Below the pieces are notes generated by a model, which worked only from the letters and a program-made list of their open reading frames with translations, made no database searches and was not told the origin of the DNA. Of a stretch of DNA of 51,148 nucleotides, positions 33,298 to 40,671 are shown piece after piece (positions within the stretch are counted from its first letter, which is position 1; each line of letters opens with the position of its first letter). Source of the DNA: Fibrobacter succinogenes (GTDB lineage: Bacteria > Fibrobacterota > Fibrobacteria > Fibrobacterales > Fibrobacteraceae); NCBI GenBank assembly GCA_902791475.1, contig CADAWC010000025.1, positions 1-51,148 on the forward strand, written 5' to 3'. A program made the translations under genes and the position numbers.

Positions 33298-34929
33298 ATC
33301 AAACAAGTCTTGTATTTTCTGGAAAAAATGGCTTAGAGCGCCCGTAGAATCTCCGATGACTTCGATTGCGTGTTGTGGCGTGTGAACCACAATTACGGAT
33401 TCGTTCTTGTCGTAAGGAATCGAAAAGTCGATTAGACTGCTGCGTTCTTCGGTGATGCTCATGGCTGCAATACAGAGGTCTGTCTTCTCGTTCACGAGCG
33501 ACGGAATCAACACGTCAAAATTCATGTCTGCAAACTTGATGTTCTTGTTCAGCATCTTGCCGATGGTGTACATGATATCGATATCGATGCCGGAGAGTTC
33601 GCCCCACTGGTAGAATTCGTAAGGTGCATAAAGGGCTTCGGTTCCGACAATAAGCGTATCGCTACCAATCCAGTCCTGCTTGATCGCTCTGACTGCGGAC
33701 TTGTTCTTGGACCACTTTTCCTTGATTTTCCGGATTTCGCCTTTCTTCTGGAGAACGTCGATGCAGGAGTCGATGCTTGCCTTAAGCGGGCTGTTCTTGC
33801 CCATGGCAATGCCAAATTCATCCTTGTTCAGGCGTTCTTTCAAGATTGAAAAATCTGAGTGGTGCATGAGGATGGATTCTGCAACCGAGTAGTCCACGGC
33901 GATGCCGTCCAGGTCTCTTTGTTCCAGGGCTGACGTCATTTCGGGGATGTTTGCGAAATACTGGATGCGCGGGAGCTTGATAAGCTGTTGCACTTGTTCG
34001 TCAAGTGTTGTGCCGCTCTGGACTCCGATAGATTTCCCGGAAAGGTCAGCTAACTTGTAGATTTCGTCGGGCTTCTTCGGTTCGAGGTATGTCATCTTGG
34101 GAACTTTGCTGAGTGTCGCTTCTTTATCAAAGTCGTTGCGGATGGCGAATGTCGTTTTTCCGATGAAGTAGGGCTTTGAATAATCGATTTCGTGTCGTAG
34201 GCATTCGCAGATGGTAAATGCCGAAATGATAAGGTCTGCATCGTTGTTCTTGAGGGCCGTGACGAGTTTATTGCGGTCCATCTTGATAATAGAAGTCTTG
34301 ATGTTCAGCTTTTCTTCGAGGAGCTTTGCAATGTCTACGTCAAGGCCTACGATCTGGTTCCCGCTCATGAAAGAGAACGGAGGGACATCTGCTGAAGTGG
34401 CGATCCTCAAGATTTGTTCAGAGTCGCTTTCCTTGGTGCTAATCAGTGGATTAGTCTTTAAGTTCTTGTTCCAGTGCTCGTTGAGCTCGGTGAGTGTGCC
34501 TGCAGCGTTCAAGCTATCGATGAGGCGGTTGATGATTCCTTTTAAGTCAGGAATGGAACTGTGCTTGTTCATGGCGATAACGAATTCGTTTGGAACGTCG
34601 ATATCGTTTTCGATGTATGTGAGACCGCTCATGCTGTCGTTGAATGTATGCGTGAGGACGTTCTCGTCATAAGCCAAAATATCGATATCGCCAACCTGAA
34701 GGGCAAAATAGGCGGTTATTAAGTCGGGATAATGCTTGATTTGTGCTTTAGGGAGCTGGCTTGCAACCCCTTCTGATATACTTGATTTTTCTTCGACGCC
34801 GATTTTGTATTTGGGCGAATTGGCTTTAGAGGCTTGTGCGGGGGGCTCTTCGGAAAATCCATTACAACCGGTGCAGATCGCTAAGAATACACCGAAAACA
34901 ACGAAAAGTAAAGCAACTCGTTTTCTCAT
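33295..34929 (-). CDS. solute-binding lipoprotein with permuted SBP_bac_3 domains
   Basis: A 544-residue exported protein; the signal segment ends near CTGC (Cys22), a slightly unusual lipobox. It contains the C-terminal lobe of a family-3 solute-binding domain (41-155), a complete domain (175-408, both lobes), and then only the N-terminal lobe of another (424-520). The two halves could pair to form a second complete domain. Such domains bind amino acids or other small ligands for ABC import or sensing; no transporter gene is adjacent. The ATG at 34929 is 8 nt after a TACATT box; the frame runs on to 34968 but that would bury the signal peptide. Confidence 0.82.
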   Translation of the reverse strand: MRKRVALLFVVFGVFLAICTGCNGFSEEPPAQASKANSPKYKIGVEEKSSISEGVASQLPKAQIKHYPDLITAYFALQVGDIDILAYDENVLTHTFNDSMSGLTYIENDIDVPNEFVIAMNKHSSIPDLKGIINRLIDSLNAAGTLTELNEHWNKNLKTNPLISTKESDSEQILRIATSADVPPFSFMSGNQIVGLDVDIAKLLEEKLNIKTSIIKMDRNKLVTALKNNDADLIISAFTICECLRHEIDYSKPYFIGKTTFAIRNDFDKEATLSKVPKMTYLEPKKPDEIYKLADLSGKSIGVQSGTTLDEQVQQLIKLPRIQYFANIPEMTSALEQRDLDGIAVDYSVAESILMHHSDFSILKERLNKDEFGIAMGKNSPLKASIDSCIDVLQKKGEIRKIKEKWSKNKSAVRAIKQDWIGSDTLIVGTEALYAPYEFYQWGELSGIDIDIMYTIGKMLNKNIKFADMNFDVLIPSLVNEKTDLCIAAMSITEERSSLIDFSIPYDKNESVIVVHTPQHAIEVIGDSTGALSHFFQKIQDLFD

Positions 34930-34937
34930 ATACGCTA

Positions 34938-34965
34938 AATGTAAGAAAAAAAAATGAAAAAGCAA
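34938..34965 (-). promoter_or_regulatory. promoter, near-leaderless
   Basis: On the minus strand: TTGCTT (34965-34960), 16-bp spacer, TACATT (34943-34938), then 8 nt to the ATG at 34929. No Shine-Dalgarno. Confidence 0.55.
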
Positions 34966-34976
34966 CAAGGAAAGTG

Positions 34977-35576
34977 CTAAAATTCCGGGTAGCCGTCTTT
35001 AAGAGCTTCGTTGTAGTGAGCGCGTTCACCGCCGATGAACTTGGGGCGGGTGCGTGCGGCAATGATAATCGCCTTGCCGATGTGGTTCTGCTTCAGGCGC
35101 ACGGGGACGGCGACTTCGCGGAGGTGCATGCCGATAAGGGTCCCGCCGATGTCAATACCAGCATTTGCCTTGATGTGCTCGAGCGCTACGGGAGCCTTGA
35201 AGCTTGCGTAGCAAGCGGTAGCGAATGAGCCTCCAGCTTTTGGCTGTGGCACGACGTTCACGATTTCTGCATTCGGGACTGCTTCGTGCTCGATAATGAT
35301 GGCTCGGTTCAGGTGTTCGCAGCACTGGGCCGCGATGTAGATGCCTTTGGCGCCAAAAACGCTTTGGAGTCCATCGAAAATAGCCTTGCCGACTTCCGGG
35401 ACGGAGTGGCTTCCGACCTGGTTGCCTAATGTTTCGCTGGTGCTGCAGCCGACAACGACGATATCGCCTTTTTTGAGGTGGGCGACTTCTGTGAGTTCTG
35501 CTGCGACATTCATGGCATCAGACTTGATTTGTTCAACAATGTTCTTGTCGTCGATTTCGTAAGTAATTCCTGCCAT
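34977..35576 (-). CDS. UPF0340 (YwlG-like) protein
   Basis: A 199-residue cytoplasmic protein of the UPF0340/TIGR01440 family (B. subtilis YwlG type), function unknown. Family landmarks include VVGCSTSET with G..VG.HS following, AAQCCEHLNRAI, and ALEHIKANAGIDIGGTLIGMHLREVAVPVR. The length matches the family. Shine-Dalgarno GGAG precedes the start. It is divergent from the DAC-like gene across a 149-bp AT-rich gap and ends 47 bp before the start of the solute-binding lipoprotein gene on the same strand. Confidence 0.9.
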   Translation of the reverse strand: MAGITYEIDDKNIVEQIKSDAMNVAAELTEVAHLKKGDIVVVGCSTSETLGNQVGSHSVPEVGKAIFDGLQSVFGAKGIYIAAQCCEHLNRAIIIEHEAVPNAEIVNVVPQPKAGGSFATACYASFKAPVALEHIKANAGIDIGGTLIGMHLREVAVPVRLKQNHIGKAIIIAARTRPKFIGGERAHYNEALKDGYPEF

Positions 35577-35693
35577 TTTACAACTCCTGCTAAAAGCTTG
35601 TCAAAAGATAGTCTTTTTTGTGACTTTGGGCAAAAAAAGGCAATTTGGAGTATTAATTTGGGATTATTTCTCCAAAATCCTCTTACAGCAATG

Positions 35694-35699
35694 TATATT
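35694..35699 (+). promoter_or_regulatory. extended -10 box of the DAC-like gene
   Basis: TGTATATT: TATATT with a TG extension. The ATG at 35726 is 26 nt downstream; the leader has only a weak GGG ribosome-binding hint. Confidence 0.55.
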
Positions 35700-35725
35700 A
35701 ATAGTAAGAAATAAATTGGGTTTTT

Positions 35726-37417
35726 ATGAGTGCCGAAACTGACAATTCTTCGAGCGTTGTTGGGCTCGATCGAAAAAAGATCAAGGAATTCTTTTTGCGA
35801 AAGCTTCCAGAAATGAAGGAAGCGGTTGTTGATGCTATTATTGAAATTTTGCCAAGTGTTCCGCACTATCAAGAAGAAAACGACCACTTCACCTTTAGAA
35901 TTATCATGGGGAACGGCAACCCGCCGATGGGCTGGAATCGCCGTATCTATGAATTTGCGGGAGATGCTCTCGAGAACCTGTTCAAGGAACGAGTCAAGGC
36001 CTGCTTGAAGGATGTCATCCACTTCTGCAAGAGCGGCTGTGACTTGATTATCCAGCAGATGCCTGCCCGCGAAAAGACTGAACCCTCTATTCAGGTTGGC
36101 GTGTTCCAGTCGGATATCGGTAATGCGGGAGAAACAGAACGTTCGCTTCTCGAAAAAGGCTTTTTGCTGATTGAATGTGTCAACCGTTCTAAGATTTGCA
36201 TAAATTCCCATACGTCCTCTGGAGTAAGCGATCATTTGCTTATCCGCTTTGACCTGGACGAAAACGAGTTCTCGGACAATTTAGAAGACAACAATTTGGA
36301 ATCGTATCCGAAGGGATTTTGGGCGGGCCTGTTCTCGCAGATCAAGAGGGAAGTCCATGGTACGATTTGCCTTTTTGTCGATCCGTCGTGGAACGGCAAT
36401 GGGGACGAAAATTTTGACAGCGGTAAGATTGTTTTTGATGATTACAGCGAAATGCAAATCAAGCCGGATTCTATGCTGGATTCGCAGTCATACCGCGATT
36501 TGTATGAGCAGAATTTTATCCGCAAGATGTTCATCTCGATGTTGAACTACGACGGCATTACTGTTATCGATACGAATGGCTGTGTGCGTGCATTCCACTG
36601 CTTTGTTTCCATCCATCGAGGAAAGTTTACGTCTGGCGGTGCTAGACACCGTGCTTATAGAGCGCTTGCAAATTTGTTCAAAGACAATGAAAAATACAAG
36701 GCTCTTTACTTCCAGTCCCAAGAAGGAAACATCAGATTTTATCACAAGTTCCGAGTGTCCTCGGCATTTGATTCTACGGTGATGGACCAGTGCGATGGCT
36801 CGGAGACGCCGGATGAATCCAAGAAGACGGGCGAGCACGTAGATGGTAAGACCGCCTCGCTTGCCTCAGCGGTCAACGCCAGTGTCGCAGAAGCAGGACC
36901 TTCGGATGATAACTTACCTTTAGCGGATTACTTGAACCGTTTGCGCGATGCCCATTTAGGAATTGATAATTTCTACAATGAGCCGAAACCAGCTGAAGAT
37001 TTGTATAATGCGGCCACGGATTTGTCCGAAGAAACCTGGAACAGCGTAAACGTGGCGCGCGTTATCAATGTGCCGCTTATTTGCTTGATTGGTAACTCTT
37101 ACGGCTATTCCACAAATGCCGAACCCTTCCTCAAAAAGTTCCTGGAGAAGATTCCTCAGTCGGTCTGGAAAAAATACATGAAGAGCAATTGCTTCGAAGA
37201 CAGTTCGCTTTCTTCGACGCTTGGTAGCAAGAACCAGGAAAGCCAGTGGCTTAAGCTCATGAATGAAGCGGGTTCTGACGATGGCAATGCCGAAAAGTAC
37301 GTGACCGATGAATTGGCTACGCACATCAAGGCTGTTTATAAGAAGGTGAGCAAGCTGTTTGCTCAGAAGTTTGAAGAAGAACGGAGCCTCTGGGAAAACC
37401 TGTTTAAGGGTTATTAG
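35726..37417 (+). CDS. orphan protein with a diadenylate-cyclase-like (DAC) core
   Basis: A 563-residue soluble protein with no recognised full-length family. Residues about 265-345 resemble the DisA/CdaA cyclase fold. DGITVIDTNG (D276) takes the place of the DGA motif, and 31 residues later comes GARHRA (R307-H308-R309), the RHR motif; then ALYFQSQEGNIRFY matches the SEE-G final strands. Spacing and order agree with known DAC domains; the one change in the catalytic motif is DGA to DGI. The N-terminal 260 and C-terminal 210 residues are unassigned, with a low-complexity stretch near 355-400. DAC-derived sensor domains (DACN types) are an alternative to an active c-di-AMP synthase. It stands alone, convergent with lgt. 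Confidence 0.65.
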   Translation: MSAETDNSSSVVGLDRKKIKEFFLRKLPEMKEAVVDAIIEILPSVPHYQEENDHFTFRIIMGNGNPPMGWNRRIYEFAGDALENLFKERVKACLKDVIHFCKSGCDLIIQQMPAREKTEPSIQVGVFQSDIGNAGETERSLLEKGFLLIECVNRSKICINSHTSSGVSDHLLIRFDLDENEFSDNLEDNNLESYPKGFWAGLFSQIKREVHGTICLFVDPSWNGNGDENFDSGKIVFDDYSEMQIKPDSMLDSQSYRDLYEQNFIRKMFISMLNYDGITVIDTNGCVRAFHCFVSIHRGKFTSGGARHRAYRALANLFKDNEKYKALYFQSQEGNIRFYHKFRVSSAFDSTVMDQCDGSETPDESKKTGEHVDGKTASLASAVNASVAEAGPSDDNLPLADYLNRLRDAHLGIDNFYNEPKPAEDLYNAATDLSEETWNSVNVARVINVPLICLIGNSYGYSTNAEPFLKKFLEKIPQSVWKKYMKSNCFEDSSLSSTLGSKNQESQWLKLMNEAGSDDGNAEKYVTDELATHIKAVYKKVSKLFAQKFEEERSLWENLFKGY

Positions 37418-37508
37418 AGCTTAGCTCGCTTCGCTCTTAGAACTTAGATCTTAGATGTTAGAACATTGCTCTTCTTTCTAAGATCTGCCAACTAAGTTCT
37501 GCCAACTA
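37415..37508. repeat. convergent heptad arrays between two stop codons (H5)
   Basis: Plus-strand TAG at 37415 (stop of the DAC-like gene), 37422, 37438, 37445, 37452 and 37459. Minus-strand TAG at 37508 (lgt stop), then 37494 and 37480, 14 apart. Shares TAGCTCGCTTCGCTCTTAG and AACATTGCTCTTCT with the array at 33196-33297. Confidence 0.88.
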
Positions 37509-38375
37509 AACTTTTTCAGTTGCTTTCTTCTCTTTATAAAACAGATACACCATCCATGCAAGTCCAACGAGGATCATCACGGAGCAGAGCGTTTGACCGC
37601 GGCTCATGCCAAAGAGGTCCACGCGTCCGAGGTGTGCATCGGGCTTGCGGAAAAATTCAATGAAGAAACGGAAGAGTCCGTAACCCATCAAATAGAGGCA
37701 AGGAACCTTGTCGCTAAGTTTTGGAATTTTGCGCAGGTTGTACAAGGCGATAAAGAGCACGATGCCTTCGAAGACCATTTCGTAAAGCTGGCTCGGGTGG
37801 TGGAGAATCGGGCTTGCGAGTGTGCTGTCATGGGCGAGCGGGAACCACATGCCGATAGCGCTAGTGGTGGCTTCGCCAAAAAGTTCGCCATTGATGAAAT
37901 TGCCCCAACGGCCCCAGGTGTAGGCGAGCGGGGCGGCAAGCATGGCGAGGTTCAAGGTCTTCCAGACGTCGAGCTTGTTGCGCTTTGCGCCGATGCAGAA
38001 AAAGATTAAGCCGAGAATGAGACCACCGTGGTACGACATTCCTGAAATGCCGACAAAGTGGTAGCCGAGGTCGTCATGGAGCATCGGGAATAAAATTTCG
38101 GACGGGTTTGCTAAGTAATAGCTAGCCTTGTAGAAGAACACGTAACCGAGACGGGCTCCAAGCAGAATGCCCGCGATAATCCATGTGAAGAGGTTGTCGA
38201 GTTGGTCCTTGGTGATACCTATTTTTTCTTTCTGGTTGATTTTCCACATGGTGATGTAGGCTGTCACAAATGCGAAAATGTACATGATGCCATACCAGCG
38301 CACCGGAAAACTTCCGAGTTGGAAAGCGGTTCCATCAAAGTAAGTCGGTATTAAGTTCCACCAAGATAATTCCAT
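37506..38375 (-). CDS. lgt: prolipoprotein diacylglyceryl transferase
   Basis: A 289-residue polytopic inner-membrane enzyme that transfers diacylglycerol from phosphatidylglycerol to the lipobox Cys of prolipoproteins. Seven membrane helices are expected. Diagnostic motifs: VRWYGIMY near the start, SYHGGLILG, the Lgt signature GRWGNFINGELFG, and HPSQLYE. It serves the many lipoproteins encoded in this window. Shine-Dalgarno AAAAGG precedes the ATG. The transpeptidase gene lies 35 bp upstream on the same strand. Confidence 0.96.
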   Translation of the reverse strand: MELSWWNLIPTYFDGTAFQLGSFPVRWYGIMYIFAFVTAYITMWKINQKEKIGITKDQLDNLFTWIIAGILLGARLGYVFFYKASYYLANPSEILFPMLHDDLGYHFVGISGMSYHGGLILGLIFFCIGAKRNKLDVWKTLNLAMLAAPLAYTWGRWGNFINGELFGEATTSAIGMWFPLAHDSTLASPILHHPSQLYEMVFEGIVLFIALYNLRKIPKLSDKVPCLYLMGYGLFRFFIEFFRKPDAHLGRVDLFGMSRGQTLCSVMILVGLAWMVYLFYKEKKATEKV

Positions 38376-38410
38376 AATAAAGCCTTTTTTCTTTTGTGTT
38401 TAAATCTAAA

Positions 38411-39775
38411 TTATTTTTTTAGACTAAGGTTTTGGTGCGCCCAGTAATTGATAACGGTGGCGGCCACTTGCGTAGCCGGTTGCGAACGAATTTCCTTGTG
38501 CATCTGCATCACGATAACGACGATGGACTTGCTCGGGTCTGCCTTGGATTCGGCAAAACCCATGAACCAGTCGTAACGGCCGGCGGGATCTGTCCCATCG
38601 AGGGAACCTGTCTTTCCGCCTAGGCGGAGCGCTTCGAAGTTCTTGCGTGCCATGTTCTTTGTGGACATGTGCTTATGGGCGGTGCCCTGTGTCACAGAGC
38701 GGAGCATGGATTCACGGAGGCCGTAGTAAGTGTTTTCGCTGAATTTTCCAAGACCAAGGGCGAGTGGCTTTTGTGGTGCGAATGGAGCCATGTCGCGTGC
38801 CCATGGAATTTCAAGAGGCTTCTTGGTGAGTGCTGCGCGGACTTGTGCCGCGGCGAGGAGTGGAGTAAGGGTTGTCGAGGTTGTGAATCCGCAGGCCACT
38901 TCGGCAAGGCCGTAACCCGTGTCCGGAGCGTTATAGTTTGAGGCGTTCGGAGCGTTCCCGGGAAATCGCTTGTTGTAGCCGAGCTTTGCTGCTGCAGCGT
39001 TGAGGCGCTTTCCTCCGACGTTTTTACCGACGATGGCCATCGGCGGATTTGCGGAGCGGGCGAACGCTTCGGAAAGTTCCATTGTGGGGCCATTGTATTT
39101 TTCGGGGACGCGGAGCTGGTTCAGGTAAAGCGTGTGGTGGCGTCCAATCATTGGGATCGGTGTGTTGAGCGAATAGCGGTTGCTTTCCATGGCGGCGGCT
39201 ATTGTCACGAGCTTTGCAAGCGATGCGGCGGGGAAGGTGGCGCGTCCAATCCAGTCTGGCTTGTTTTGAACTTTGCCATCGCGGCGTTCGCCCCAGGCGA
39301 TGATTTCGTTTGTCTTGGTGTCCACGACAAGGATGACTCCAAGATCTGGGCGGTAGCGGCGTAAAAGGATATCAATCTTATCGGCAAGTAATGGATCTTT
39401 TTGAGCCTTGATGTGGAGTGTGTCGCGGTCGTTATCGGTACTTTCGGCTGTTGTGCTTGCATCATTTCCGACGGCGGTGTTGCCTGCGCTTTCGAAGTCT
39501 TCATCTTCGATGCCTTTCAGGGCGGCAAGACCGTTGGAGTTTTCGTTTGCTGGAACTTCGGCGTTGTACGATTCGTCGAAAGGATTTGTATCGCTTGGGG
39601 CTACCGCCTGGGCGAGTGTGTCTGCCGCTAATGCTTGTTGCTTGGCTGTTGCTTTGGCGGATTCTTCTGGATCGTCTTTGGTGGAACAGTGAACAATACC
39701 GACAATAATCGTAACGAGGACGGTAATCGCAATGCAGCGGTTGCGCATTCTCTGGGCGTAGGGGAGTCTTTCCAT
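38411..39775 (-). CDS. penicillin-binding transpeptidase-domain protein
   Basis: A 454-residue exported protein. A membrane anchor (about 13-29, ending VHC, possibly a lipobox) is followed by a low-complexity acidic linker (about 30-125). The penicillin-binding transpeptidase fold follows with all three active-site motifs: SLAK (185-188), SAN (241-243) and KTG in LGGKTGS. No glycosyltransferase or dimerisation domain is present, so it is a stand-alone DD-transpeptidase or beta-lactamase-like enzyme of cell-wall synthesis. The start lies 4 bp after the orn stop with no Shine-Dalgarno, indicating translation coupled to orn. Confidence 0.88.
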   Translation of the reverse strand: MERLPYAQRMRNRCIAITVLVTIIVGIVHCSTKDDPEESAKATAKQQALAADTLAQAVAPSDTNPFDESYNAEVPANENSNGLAALKGIEDEDFESAGNTAVGNDASTTAESTDNDRDTLHIKAQKDPLLADKIDILLRRYRPDLGVILVVDTKTNEIIAWGERRDGKVQNKPDWIGRATFPAASLAKLVTIAAAMESNRYSLNTPIPMIGRHHTLYLNQLRVPEKYNGPTMELSEAFARSANPPMAIVGKNVGGKRLNAAAAKLGYNKRFPGNAPNASNYNAPDTGYGLAEVACGFTTSTTLTPLLAAAQVRAALTKKPLEIPWARDMAPFAPQKPLALGLGKFSENTYYGLRESMLRSVTQGTAHKHMSTKNMARKNFEALRLGGKTGSLDGTDPAGRYDWFMGFAESKADPSKSIVVIVMQMHKEIRSQPATQVAATVINYWAHQNLSLKK

Positions 39776-39779
39776 AAAA

Positions 39780-40319
39780 TTACTTGAAGATTGTCTTTCG
39801 GTAGTAGGCGAGTTCGGCGATGCTTTCGCGGATGTCGTTTAAAGCTTCGTGGCGTTTTTCTTTCTGAAAATCTTCGAGGTTCGGGTACCAGCGGTAAGAG
39901 AGTTCCTTGATGGAACTCACGTCGATATTCCTGTAGCAGAGCCATTCCGAAATTTCGGGCATGTACTTGTACAAAAAACGCCTGTCCTGCGTGATGGAAT
40001 TTCCGCAGAGGATGTTCTTGCCTTTTTCGGTAAACGGCTTGATGAATCGGAGCGTTTCGAGTTCGGCGTCCTTGAGGGAATACTGCGAACGGCGGCAGCG
40101 GTCCACAAGTCCGCTCTGGTTGTGGTGCCGCGTGTTCCACTCGTCCATACTTTCGAAAACATTTTCGGGCTGATGGATAGCGATAACGGGACCTTCGGCA
40201 AGAATGTTCAAGTTGGCGTCGGTAACAATGGTCGCAATTTCGAGAATGACATCTTTTTCAGGATAGAGACCGGACATTTCCAAGTCCATCCAAACTAAAT
40301 TTCGAGAACTCTTTGGCAT
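39780..40319 (-). CDS. orn: oligoribonuclease
   Basis: A 179-residue DEDDh 3'-5' exonuclease that degrades 2-5 nt RNAs and linear dinucleotides such as pGpG. Motifs: WMDLEMSGL (Asp-Glu pair), ATIVTDANL, DRRFLYKYMPEI, and HEALNDIRESI (His and final Asp). Length matches the family. The ATG at 40319 is chosen because the family starts at NLVWMDLEM and a TATTAT box lies 9 nt upstream; the frame extends to 40385 through repeat DNA. It is the first gene of a probable orn-transpeptidase-lgt unit. Confidence 0.95.
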   Translation of the reverse strand: MPKSSRNLVWMDLEMSGLYPEKDVILEIATIVTDANLNILAEGPVIAIHQPENVFESMDEWNTRHHNQSGLVDRCRRSQYSLKDAELETLRFIKPFTEKGKNILCGNSITQDRRFLYKYMPEISEWLCYRNIDVSSIKELSYRWYPNLEDFQKEKRHEALNDIRESIAELAYYRKTIFK

Positions 40320-40328
40320 ATGCCGCGA

Positions 40329-40334
40329 ATAATA
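40329..40334 (-). promoter_or_regulatory. -10 box of orn, near-leaderless
   Basis: TATTAT on the minus strand, 9 nt before the ATG at 40319; no Shine-Dalgarno. Confidence 0.45.
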
Positions 40335-40350
40335 GCATTTTTTTTGAATC

Positions 40351-40400
40351 GTCGTTCCCGCCTCTTGACTTGTCGTTCCCGCCACTGAGCGGGAACCTCC
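40351..40400. repeat. REP-like GTTCCCGC hairpin
   Basis: A half unit GTCGTTCCCGCCTC followed by a full hairpin GTTCCCGC-CACTGA-GCGGGAAC (40375-40396) and CTCC. Same general layout as the GTCATGCC hairpins. A further GGACCCTCGACTCC ... CTCGGGATGACAC unit lies at 40424-40461. The 40320-40671 gap holds only such repeats, a heptad array, AT-rich DNA and the fabF promoter. Confidence 0.65.
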
Positions 40401-40464
40401 ATTCCTAGCATGAAAATTTCACTGGACCCTCGACTCCACTTACGTTGCGCTCGGGATGACACAG

Positions 40465-40506
40465 GTGACTAAATCCATTGACTAACGACCAATGACTAAT
40501 AGCTGA
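40465..40506 (-). repeat. heptad array (H9)
   Basis: CTA triplets (TAG on the minus strand) at 40469, 40482 and 40496 within TGACTAA/CGACCAA units. It is the complement of the TTAGTCA array at 47090. It does not touch a stop codon. Confidence 0.6.
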
Positions 40507-40656
40507 TTGTAAGTATTGCGTAATGGAAATAAAAGAAAATGCTATATATATGGATAAATTCTTGCAAAGTTATAAAATTGTTTTCTAAAATGTAATTTTT
40601 TGCTACAAATAGTCTTTTTCTTTCAACACTTACGAAAATGTTACCGTTTTTTTTAT

Positions 40657-40662
40657 TATATT
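40657..40662 (+). promoter_or_regulatory. -10 box of fabF, near-leaderless
   Basis: TATATT followed by TGCCGC, 9 nt before the ATG at 40672; no Shine-Dalgarno. Confidence 0.5.
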
Positions 40663-40671
40663 TGCCGCATT

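Noticed and set aside
40320..40385. N-terminal extension of orn
   Set aside because: Falls in REP repeat DNA and upstream of the TATTAT box; known oligoribonucleases begin at the NLVWMDLEM region.
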